DNA from: Nectonema munidae
Lineage: Eukaryota > Nematomorpha > Nectonematoida > Nectonematidae
Direction: 5' to 3'
Assembly: GCA_030549495.1 (NCBI GenBank)
Contig: JAUIRK010000170.1
Span: forward strand, 1 to 64,000
DNA: 64,000 nucleotides
Below are positions 50,629 through 59,239 of the stretch, piece after piece; position 1 is the stretch's first letter, and each line of letters starts with the position of its first letter. The translations under genes were made by a program, and so were the position numbers. Under the pieces are notes generated by a model. It was given only the letters and a program-made list of their open reading frames with translations, searched no databases and was not told the origin of the DNA.

Positions 50629-51234
50629 TTATTGATCATGTTGAGAAGCTTGGAGCGAAAATCGGCGTATGAGATATTGGAAATCTCCTTGATAGAGTAC
50701 CATTTCAATAGCAGGCTGTTTTCCTTGTATACTTTTATCAATAGAAATGTTTCTTAGAGATTTTGTTAAATATTGATTAGGCGGCATATGGGCAATTGTA
50801 AAATAATATCGTTTTCTAAGGATTACCAATATGTTTTTATCAAACTTCTTGATTTTATTTCTTATGTATTGTATATGTGCGACTAAATCATTATGGTTGT
50901 CATCGAAATCGATATATGAAACGATTTTCCTTCTATACAAGGATTCTATATTTTTGAATGATAAAGGTTTAAAAAGCACGTGCTCCAATATTTTTTCAAT
51001 ACAAGCTATCAAATTAAGAATTCGATTTTCATCATTCATAATTATGCGCAAAGCTTCTACTTTCAATTCATTTAGAGGTAAGAAGGCTTCTTTTATTCTC
51101 GTGTCATGAGCACTCAAAGAATGTTGAATGCGTTCGACAGATTCTTTAATATCTCCATTGGTTATTTGAATGGCAATAAGGTAAGTTATATTTGTATCAA
51201 AAGTGAATCTTCCAAATTTCAAACAAAATATCAT
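50629..51234 (-). CDS. Unrecognised 201-codon open reading frame
   Basis: A minus-strand frame of 201 codons without interruption. Such length is very unlikely by chance in sequence this AT-rich, and the amino-acid mix (D, E, K, R, Q and H well spread, few long F/I/N runs) looks like protein. The annotated start is the first Met, MIFCLKFGRFTFDTNITY. Just upstream the frame continues as AFLFSL to a polypyrimidine-AG (TTTTCTTATTTTAG), so the frame may be a terminal exon spliced to an upstream part, and the first residues could form a signal or membrane segment. The centre is probably helical, with charged and hydrophobic residues alternating (e.g. ESVERIQHSL, EALRIIMNDENRILNLIACI). No catalytic motif, zinc pattern or transposase signature was found. 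It lies between a piggyBac relic and a LINE fragment, so it could be a host exon or part of an unfamiliar element. Confidence 0.5.
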   Translation of the reverse strand: MIFCLKFGRFTFDTNITYLIAIQITNGDIKESVERIQHSLSAHDTRIKEAFLPLNELKVEALRIIMNDENRILNLIACIEKILEHVLFKPLSFKNIESLYRRKIVSYIDFDDNHNDLVAHIQYIRNKIKKFDKNILVILRKRYYFTIAHMPPNQYLTKSLRNISIDKSIQGKQPAIEMVLYQGDFQYLIRRFSLQASQHDQ

Positions 51235-51640
51235 TAAAGAAAAGAGGAATGCCTAAAATAAGAAAACATGTAAAGAGAAGAAAGGGCATTCGTGGGGCAT
51301 GAAGAAGAATTGTGAAATTAGTTTCCGCTTGAAATAGAAAAAAGAGTTTGGTTGCGCTTCATAAAAGAAACGAAACTCACACATCTTTTATTTGTGCTTT
51401 TTTCTATTTTGCGGTTTGACTAATATTTCACACTTAGATTTGTTTTTTTTATAACCGAAATATTTTTAAACGAGATTGTCCCTAAATCGTAGCTGACCTA
51501 AAAGGCGTATTTTGAGGAATATTTTTAGCACGCCAAATAAAATATATAGTCGAACTAAAATCTTTAAACCATTTCTTACTTGATATATAGATTATCTTTA
51601 TAAGTATATAAAGAACAAAATTATCTTTTTAAAGAAAGAA
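51235..51640. other. Upstream flank of the unrecognised frame
   Basis: Possible 5' exon or promoter region of the minus-strand frame. Only the splice-acceptor-like tract next to the frame is notable. No TATA box or known element can be assigned. Confidence 0.3.
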
Positions 51641-52075
51641 TATTATGATGACTATTTGACCAGTAATAAAGACTCAAAAATGGTTTGGTCTAAAATTAAT
51701 TTTTTGATTAAACCTAAAAGTCAAGTTTGTAAAGTAGTAGAAATAAATGGGAAAAGTATATCTGATCAACATATTACTGCTGACAAATTGAGCACTTCTT
51801 TTATTATGGCTTCTGCCCCTGACTTTTATATTTTTAATGCTAAAGATTCATATTGTCATAGTAATCTTTCTTCTTTAAGCTTTTTAGAACCAAGTGATGT
51901 TGAAAATGCGATCAATGACCTCAAATCATCTAAGTTTACTGATGCGTATGGCATCCGCATGTATATCATCTGAAACTAATTAATCCCCAAATTTCCATAA
52001 TTCCCGGTTGCTAAAATCTTCGAAAAACTCATTCAATCTCAAATAGTTTCTTTCCTTGAAAGTAATAATTTTCTT
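51641..52075 (+). pseudogene. LINE D: linker and fingers fragment of a reverse transcriptase
   Basis: An open frame from about 51,656 has the pre-fingers pattern of Jockey/CR1-like ORF2 proteins: KMVWSKINFLI, VVEINGKSISDQ, ADKLSTSFI, then SLSFLEPSDVENAINDLKSS and the K-S-K-x-x-D-x-x-GI motif as SSKFTDAYGI. After the stop near 51,973, AKIFEKLIQSQIVSFLESNN (motif 1 region) continues in another frame to about 52,075, and the intervening YRPIS segment is shortened. The rest of the palm is absent because the fragment ends exactly where the Tigger relic begins. Endonuclease and YADD are not present. Confidence 0.83.
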
Positions 52076-52700
52076 TCTTGGTGCTTTCGTTTTATGAAAA
52101 GACACAATCTCTCAATGCGCGCAAAACGACCGTTTCGCAACAACTGCCAAAAGATTGCGAAGAAAAAGTTAATATTTTTCGGAACTACTGAACAAAAATA
52201 ATTGCTGAAAAAATATGACTGGAACACATTACTAATATGGAGGAGATCTCACTAACTTTTGATATCTCTATGAATCGTACTGTCAAGAAAATGGGAACTA
52301 CTTCAGTATCTATTCGTACCACAGGCAACGAAAAATCATGCTTCACAATAGTTCTTGGTTGCCAGGCTAATGGTCAAAATCTTCCTCCTATGATTATTTT
52401 TAAAAGAAAAACTCTACCAAAAGAAAAGTTTCCATCTGGTATCATTATTTATCAAAGCTAATTCAAAGGCGTGGATGGACGAGCAGAAGACTAGTGAATG
52501 GCTAAGTGAAGTGTTTGTCAAAAGACCTAAGATTTTTTTCATTCATTTCCATCAATCCTAATCTTCAACTCTAAGCGTGCCGATATCACTGATAGGGTCA
52601 AGGCCAACGTCAAAAAAGTTAAAACAGATCTTGCAATTATTCCAGGTGGATTAACTAAAGAACTACAATCGCTAGATATTAGTGTTAATAGATCGTTTAA
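52076..52700 (+). pseudogene. pogo/Tigger-like transposase relic, left part
   Basis: The reading starts at the end of the second helix-turn-helix (SWCFRFMKRHNLSMRAK). A frame change leads to TTVSQQLPKDCEEKVNIF, then MEEISLTFDISMNRTVKK, SIRTTGNEKSCFTIVL, MIIFKRKTLPKEKFPSG and AWMDEQKTSEWLSEVF. After another frame change it reads RADITDRVKANVKKV and IIPGGLTKELQSLDISVNRS. This is the Tigger/CENP-B-like DDE domain. The Asp expected in the LDSFRxH motif is replaced: the sequence reads FNSKRAD. The first helix-turn-helix is missing, cut at the LINE D border. The frame stops at the TTTAA where piggyBac element E1 is inserted and resumes at 58,857. Confidence 0.9.
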
Positions 52701-53283
52701 TAACCCATATTTGCCCAGTGTGCCATATTTTGGCACAATATGTTTTATTTATATAAATATTTTTTAGGCAATATTTAATTTAACAAAAATCAAGTTTAAA
52801 AGAAAAAAATAGTCTTATTTGTTTTATATATATCAAACAAATCAAAATTTTTGCCTGATTTATTATTTTATATAATCATTTATTTGAACATTTAACTTTT
52901 TTAAAAAATTTTCTTATTACATAGTATCAGTATAGAATTTTTTTACACTATTTATATTAGAATACGTTTTAAATTATTTTTTTATTGTTTATAATGAACT
53001 AAAATTTTATTTTGCATAGTGAAAATAATAATATTGATTTATAAAAAATTTTTTATTGTCTGTTACTTTTTGGTGTCCAAATAGTGGCACGCTGGGTAAA
53101 TATATGTACAAATAAAAACTTCATTTGTTTTTAGAGTATTATAATAAATAAATAAGTTTACTTAAATATATTAAAAAAAATTATTTTTAACTAGTTTTTA
53201 AAAATATATAAAATTAGATAAAATTTGTTTTTATAACTTTTTATTTAATTTTTGTTTTCATCCTTTTTTACTCAAACTTTTAG

Positions 53284-54958
53284 ATGTCTAATTTTTTAAA
53301 TGATATTTTATCAGATGCAGATAATAATTTAGCTAATTGTGTTTTACAAATATATGTTGAACCACCAAAATCTTCAGTTTTAATAGATGAAGATTCAGCC
53401 GATGAAGATAATGGAGCGTATATTGATAATTTAAGTAGTGGGCAGCTTCTTGCTGTAGCAAATGCAAATTCAAAAGATGAATTTACAGTACAAACAAAAA
53501 AAGATAAATGGATAAAAAATAATACTTTTGAATCAAAATTTCCTATTTTTCCAATGAACGATTTTTTTCAATTCAGAGATTTAGAATCTCATCAATTATT
53601 TGAGCTTTTTTTTGATGAACAGATTATGAATTCAATTTGCAATGAGTCAATGAAATATTCAAAAATAAATTTGATTTTTCGATTGAAATTGATGAGCTAA
53701 AAGTATTTCTTGGAGTTTTACTCATATCTGGATATTGTAGTGTACCTTCAAGGCATTTATACTGGGAAAGCAAAAATGATGTTAAAAATGATATAATTTA
53801 TAAAAGTATAATAAAAATTTGGTTTCAAAAAATAATGGAATTTATTCACTTTGCAAATAATAATAATATAGATCTAAATGACAAATTTTTTAAAGTTAGA
53901 AGTTTGTCAAATCATTTGAACAAAAAGTTTATGGAATACTTTGTCCCAACACAATACATTGCCCATGATGAATCAATGATTGAATATTTAGGAAAACATC
54001 CCTGTAAACAGTGCATAAGAAGTAAGCCAATCAGATTTGGTTATAAAGTGTGGTGTACTTGCTTTCATGATGGCTATCTTATTAATTTTGTTTTTTATTA
54101 AGGTAAATCTCTTCATCAAAAGAATGAAGAAAAACTTTATGGAAAAGTTGGATTAACATTACTGAACGCCATCAGCAATTTTACTGAAGATAAAAAACAC
54201 TTCCCATATTTTTTTTGTGATTCTTTATTTTTATCGGAAAATCTTATAAAAAAACTTCTATCTCTTGGTTATGGTTGCACTGGAACTATTAATGAAAGAC
54301 GTTTTTCTAATTTACCACTTTTGTCTCAGAAGGAAATGTCTAAAGAACAACGGGGAAAGGTTTCATTATGTACACATGAAAGCAAAAATATAATAGCAGT
54401 TAGGTGGATGGATAACAATGTTGTTACACTTAGTAGATCTGTTTACGGTCTTCTACCATATAAAAAAGTCAAGAGATTTTCTAAAAAAGAAAAGAAAAAA
54501 ATAGAAATTGATTGTCCTTATTTAATCTATCAGTACAATTTTAAAATGGGTGGAGTAGATCGTTTGAACCAAAATATTAATAAATATCGAGTTGGTATAA
54601 GAGGTAAAAAATGGTATTATTCAGTTTTTACATGGATGATTGATGCAACAATTTGTAATGTTTGGTCTCTACACAAAAATTGTGAAAGTTTAAAATCTTT
54701 GTTAGATTTCAGAAGAGAAATTGCAAGATACTATTTGAATAAATTTGGTTCAGCTCCTCTAATTTCAAGACACAATAAATGCAATAGTGAAGAAAAATTG
54801 GATGAAAAAAAATCATTTGATTTCAAAAACAAAAAATGATGAAAGAAGACGATGTACTTTAGCCCAATGCTCGAAAAGATCTACTACTGAATGTATAAAT
54901 TTGATGTTGGACTTTGTGTTACTTGCAATGTTAAATATCATACAAATAATAATAAATA
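53284..54958 (+). pseudogene. E1 piggyBac transposase (PGBD2/3-like), nearly full-length, broken
   Basis: The amino terminus MSNFLNDILSDADNN is followed by an acidic stretch (DEDSADED) and FPIFPMNDFFQFRDLESHQL, as in this family. A frame change near 53,690 leads to [20 protein letters not shown] and HLYWES. The catalytic region has the three core Asp in [32 protein letters not shown] and KMGGVDRLNQNINKYR; the fourth acidic position after the third motif is Asn (RLNQ where RMDQ is usual). A TAA at 54,099 interrupts the frame after INFVFY. A further frame change near 54,838 precedes a carboxy-terminal cysteine-rich segment (RRCTLAQC, DVGLCVTCNVKYH) that is partly degraded. About 550 codons in all, full length for the family. 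It is the best preserved transposase in the window, with one stop and at least three frame changes. Confidence 0.92.
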
Positions 54959-55207
54959 AATACTAAAGTTTTATAAAAAAAGTTTTGCATTATTCTTTAA
55001 AAATTTTACAAATTTATGTTACCCAAGTAACTATTGTTAAATAAAGTTATTTTTTCCCTCAACTTGCAAACATATTTCAATTACGTTATTGATAATCATG
55101 GGTCTAACGTACCCTAAATATTTTTTTAACATCTATGAATGTTGGGATTAAATTTTTTGTTAATAACAGCATATAATGTTATTCGTAGTATTTTTTAAAC
55201 AAATTAA

Positions 55208-57936
55208 GGTAATGTTGCACTATCCGTGCATTGATGAAAAGCAATTTTAATTGGAAAGAAGTTGTTCAATGATATAATGCTTTCATATGTCAATCTTTTC
55301 TTGAATGCGATTATAGTTTGAGTATCGCACTATACGTGCATTGTAGCAAATACAGTCTATGCCTGCCTCCATAATACGAGTATATCTACACATCCTACCA
55401 AATAGAGCAACACAGTCTGTGTTTCTCTCTCTTCACTACTATACACATACAAATTGAAGACCAATACAGGCATAGTGCAACATGGACGAGATATTTAAAA
55501 AGACGAAGTGATAAGACAATATTAAATTTATGCTCAAATTTTAATCAAGAGTTATTGAATTTTCAAGGTATGCGGCGAATCGTCGCACGGGACTAATCGT
55601 AGCACGCTTGCTACAATCAATGGGCCCTCTCTAACACTTTGATCCTGCCGCCTTTTTTGATCGTAGCACGCTACAATCAATGGACCCTCACTAACACTTT
55701 GATCCTGCCGCCTTTTCTTCATTTTGCAAGCACGCATCTTGAACAAGGACATTTTTCCTCATCATCACCGTTTTCTATGCAAGTTCAGTTGCAAGCACAT
55801 ATGATGTCATATTTACTAAGTGAGCGATGAACTTAGTCTTGAACTCGTTGCACAACCCAACGCATTTTTCGCGCTCAATGCCATAAAATTATATCAATTA
55901 AACCTCTCAGATTTATTTTTCCAAACCTCTCATATTTAATTTTTTTATTTTTTGATGATGTTAAATTAATGGAAAATTTAGATAAATCTATAATTGTTTG
56001 ATAGTTTTTTATTAAGTCATATAATAATTAGATTTGAATTTTCAATTTAACTTTGCATTTTGGATAAGCTTTTAAATACTGTTTTATTATTTTTTTAAAC
56101 TATTTTTAGAGTTGCCACTTGTTTATTTTGGTTGATATAAAAAATATAACAAAAACCATTAGACAAATAAATTAAAAATTATTTTCATGAAGTTTTAAAA
56201 TATAAAGTCTTTTTATATACTTTCAATACTTTTTAAAACAAGGCAGTTCCTTTATAATTCTTTGACGTTATTTATAATATTACCGCCTCAAAGCCAGTTA
56301 TTTCCAATGAGCTAGTCCCTCAAGGGTTAATATTTGAACAAATCCTGTTTTCTTATTTTATTAATGACTTTCATAACATGAAAAAAATCAAGTCGTACAT
56401 GATAACTTTTATCAATATAAAAACTAAGTATAATTGAATAACTTTGTTTCAAATAAAAAAAGAGTTTTAGAAATCATTATTAAGTTCAAGAATGGATTCC
56501 AGATAAATATTTATGTTTTACTATATTAAACACTTTTTTTTACAACATAGCTATATTAACTAAGTATACTCAGATCTAAAATGAATAAAAGTCATCATCT
56601 TTCACATTAAAAAGAATATATTTTTACTAGCTGGTCCTGTGGTCGTTTCTCGATTCGTTAAACATAGGATCATTGGTGGTGTGTATTATGATCTGAGGGT
56701 AGGTTTAATCATGTCATAATTTTTGCCCATTTTACATCATTACAAAACATATACAAAATAATTTCAATATGTTCTCTTAGTCAGTTTTTAGCATAGTTAT
56801 ATTTTTATGGGTATTTATTACTTCTTCTCTGATACTTTTGTTGAAAAGCACAATATTTTCATTTCTTCTTTCATGATTATGCTCCACCTTTTTTGAAATG
56901 GCATTTTGACCATCTTTATTGAATATGAGTTTACCTAAGTAAAATTTAAACCATATTTAAGAAACAACTTTAACCTAATCTACATTCTATCAATAGTATT
57001 TTATGCAATTTTTTTATAAACTATTTTAGATGTTTTTGATATATAATTTTAATTAGTTGAATTTTTAATACCCATTAATGACCAACATCTAGCATGTGTT
57101 TTGTGGTAATATATGATTAGTTTGATAGATAAAAAACATAACTACACATTTATAAACTTGCTAGAAACAAAATATATTATTTTAGACCGAAAAAACAAAT
57201 CCTAACCTAAAAGTTATATTGTCCTAAAGGGAAACATCGTTTTTTATATATATTGAATAAATTAGGAGCTACGATTAGTCCCATGCAATCAGAATTATCT
57301 GTTTATCGCTCATTTAGTAAATGTGACATCATATGTGCTTGCAGCTGCACTTGCTTGCCTAGAAAACGGTGATGATGAGGAAAAATGTCCTTGTTCAAGA
57401 TGCGTGCTTGCAAAATGAAGAAAAGGCGGCAGGATCAAAGTGTTAGAGAGGGCCCATTGATTGTAGCAAGCGTGCTACGATTAAAAAAGACGGCAAGATC
57501 AAAGTCTTAGAGAGAGCCCATTGATTGCAGCAAGCGTGCTACGATTAGTCCTGTGCGACGATTCGCCTGGAACCAATGTTCAAGACGCAATAACATTTGT
57601 GAAATACCCTCTCCTTCACTGTTGTTATAAGTGTGTATGATGAATCTAAAAAGATTTGTGTTGGTAAGCCATATAGTATAAGAGAGCGTCCCTGTCTCAT
57701 ACAGCTCATCATCTCTTCATCACAGCATTATACATAGACACGTTACATCGCACTATATGTGTATCATGTAGATATACTCTTATTATGGAGGCAGGCATAG
57801 ACTATTTGCTACAATGCACGTATAGTGCGATACTCAAACTATCTATAAGATTGACATATGAAAGCATTATATCATTGAACAACTTCTTTCCAATTAAAAT
57901 TGCTTTTCATCAATGCACGGATAGTGCAACATTACC
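55208..57936. mobile_element. E3: long-TIR non-autonomous DNA element with 8-bp target duplication
   Basis: It begins GGTAATGTTGCACTATCC at 55,208 and ends with its inverse at 57,936. The flanks are identical 8-bp repeats CAAATTAA (55,200-55,207 and 57,937-57,944). The outer inverted repeats are nearly identical for about 185 bp. A second inverted-repeat zone (55,565-55,830 against 57,560-57,300) carries two tandem copies of a roughly 60-bp unit (CTAACACTTTGATCCTGCCG) in each arm, and between the zones the arms have diverged. The imperfect palindrome TGCACTAT(C/A)CGTGCA occurs about 8 and 120 bp from each end. An 8-bp duplication with long TIRs fits MULE-type (or, less well, hAT) elements. 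The interior holds no transposase, only a LINE scrap and unassigned AT-rich DNA. Confidence 0.85.
56290..56470 (+). pseudogene. LINE E scrap inside E3 (PQG and INDF motif region)
   Basis: One frame reads ELVPQGLIFEQILFSYFIND, corresponding to reverse-transcriptase motif 4 (V-P-Q-G-S-x-L-x-P-x-L-F-x-x-Y-I-N-D). The following sequence is too decayed to show a YADD box. No other reverse-transcriptase motif is recognisable, and the rest of the E3 interior (55,830-56,290 and 56,620-57,300) shows nothing I can name. Confidence 0.6.
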
Positions 57937-57985
57937 CAAATTAATTCAATTTATTTACTGAATATTTTAAATGAAAACACATTAC

Positions 57986-58372
57986 TTAACAATATTCACA
58001 AATTATCTTACTCTTTGAGTGTTGACAGCACACGTTTTTTAGGCATTCAGAACACACTTGCTTAATTTTTCTATCTTTTGAAGCGGAACAGATATGACAT
58101 CGTTTTTGTCTGTAAAAGAAGAGTTAGCTTTTCACTGATTTGGGTATTTACGGTATTTGTGATATCCATTGAAGCCAAGGATGTATAAGTTTTTCTTCCA
58201 TAAATTGAAGAAAACCTCTTATTTTTATTTTTTTACTATTCATCTTAAGTTCTTCTTCGAAAATATTTAACAATTCATCAATAGAAGTTGAACAATCACT
58301 CATCTCTTCAATACAAAATTCTTTATCATAACTTTGAAATATTTCAAAAATATTCTTTATTTTTTCAGACAT
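57986..58372 (-). CDS. Core-deleted piggyBac protein (N-terminus plus zinc-binding C-terminus), two exons
   Basis: Exon 1 (58,372-58,152) starts MSEKIKNIFEIFQSYDKEF and gives an acidic amino terminus typical of piggyBac transposases (CIEEMSDCSTSIDELL, EEELKMNSKK). At about residue 50 it passes directly into FLQFMEEKLIHPWLQW, which resembles the helix after the catalytic domain. A 42-nt intron (58,151-58,110; GTAAAT..TTTTACAG) joins in phase to exon 2 (58,109-57,986): QKRCHICSASKDRKIKQVC then SECLKNVCCQHS and KIICEYC, stop TAA. This is the complete cysteine/histidine-rich domain of the family (C-x2-C, C-x2-C, C-x2-H, C-x2-C). The predicted product is 114 residues. All catalytic Asp residues are deleted, yet the frame is open and the splice signals are intact. 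Known deletion derivatives that keep DNA binding can repress their elements; that role here is inference. E3 inserted about 40 bp beyond the stop and does not disturb it. Confidence 0.65.
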
Positions 58373-58852
58373 TATTTTAGATAAGGTAGTAAGTAATGAT
58401 AAAAATTTAACATTAATTTTTATTTATTTCTATTACTATTTTAATTTTTTTGCAAAGGTCTATCAGACCCACCATTGTCAATAATGTAATTAAAATGTAT
58501 TTTTCTTTACCAAGTGTAATAAAAAAAATTTTCATAGAAAAAAAACAATAATATTTAAATAAAAAATTGATTAATGCATTAAAAGAGTTTGATGGTTTTA
58601 TAATCAGTAAATAATAGAAAAAATATTATTAAAAAATTGTTCGGGTCCAAAATACCCATGTTTGCAAACAAAGGGTTAAGTTAGTCATATTTTGTAAGTG
58701 AATTTGACCAGTGTGCCAAAAACTGGTACGCCCCGTATTTTACTTAAATACTGTTAAATAACAAAAAATTTGATTTGGTTTATACTTTTGAAAAGTTTTA
58801 AACATAACTAGTCGGTTTTTGAAAAAAAAATTTTTACTTGGGCTAATATGGG

Positions 58853-59171
58853 TTAAAGTACAATTGCGGGCTTAATGGGAGCGCTGGATGACAGAAGGGG
58901 AACATACCTTTACCAAAACAGGAAGACAACGTCGTGCAAGTTGTCACTATCAGACAATGGATTTTGGATGCGTGATCCAAAGTATCAGTCTCTAGTATTA
59001 TGTAGTGGTTTTACTAAAGCTGGAATCATTGCTGAGTTGCAAACTACTTGCAATGATAGTGGTTCAAATAATGTTGAATCAGAACATGATCTTTTTAATG
59101 CCGAAATTGAGCAACTTTTAAACTCGGATAGTGAAAATGAAGAATTTGATGGGTTCGAAAGAGAGGAATAA
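58853..59171 (+). pseudogene. pogo/Tigger-like transposase relic, right part
   Basis: It continues the Tigger reading after E1: FKVQLRA, a stop, WERWMTEGEHTFTKTGRQR and RASCHYQT, then in another frame GFTKAGIIAELQT, NNVESEHDLFNAEIEQLLNS and the acidic end DSENEEFDGFEREE. The W-x-R-W-M and F-x-K-x-GI signatures and the acidic tail are usual at the carboxy terminus of Tigger-type proteins. The end of the frame at 59,171 is probably the native end of the protein. The terminal inverted repeat of the Tigger element was not found. Confidence 0.85.
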
Positions 59172-59239
59172 GTCAGCGATAATCAAATTTGAAAATTTTC
59201 AAAAAACAATGTTTCAAGTAAAATAAGAATGAAATAAAG

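Larger units (their letters stand above)
55056..58675 (-). mobile_element. E2: internally deleted piggyBac element nested in E1
   Basis: Left end CCCTCAACTTGCAAACAT (55,056-55,073) and right end ATGTTTGCAAACAAAGGG (58,658-58,675) form inverted repeats matching at 14 of 18 positions. TTAA follows the right end (58,676-58,679); the left site reads TTTT. A second motif, GGGT-7-ACCC-like, sits just inside both ends (55,098-55,115 and near 58,643-58,657), with a gap on the left. The span is 3.6 kb, of which E3 accounts for 2.74 kb, so E2 itself is under 0.9 kb. Its coding sequence is on the minus strand and lacks the catalytic core. Sequence and termini differ from E1, so this is another piggyBac family that landed in E1's 3' region. 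Confidence 0.75.
52701..58852 (+). mobile_element. E1: piggyBac element inserted in the Tigger relic
   Basis: Terminal inverted repeats TAACCCATATTTGCCC (52,701-52,716) and GGGCTAATATGGG (58,840-58,852) match at all but one position. TTAA lies directly outside the right end (58,853-58,856) and at 52,697-52,700 on the left, where an extra TAA separates it from the CCC. Removing E1 and one site joins the Tigger reading across the break (VNRS / FKVQLRA). Subterminal motifs CCAGTGTGCCA (52,715-52,725 and 58,708-58,718) and an inverted TGGCACGCTGGG (53,083-53,096) recur near both ends. The span is 6.15 kb because it encloses E2. Without E2 it is about 2.5 kb, the normal size for an autonomous piggyBac. 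It carries its own transposase remnant on the plus strand. Confidence 0.85.

Noticed and set aside
55552-55830. Overlapping frames on both strands with a repeated peptide
   Set aside because: They translate the tandem unit in the E3 inverted repeat and exist as mirror images in both arms.
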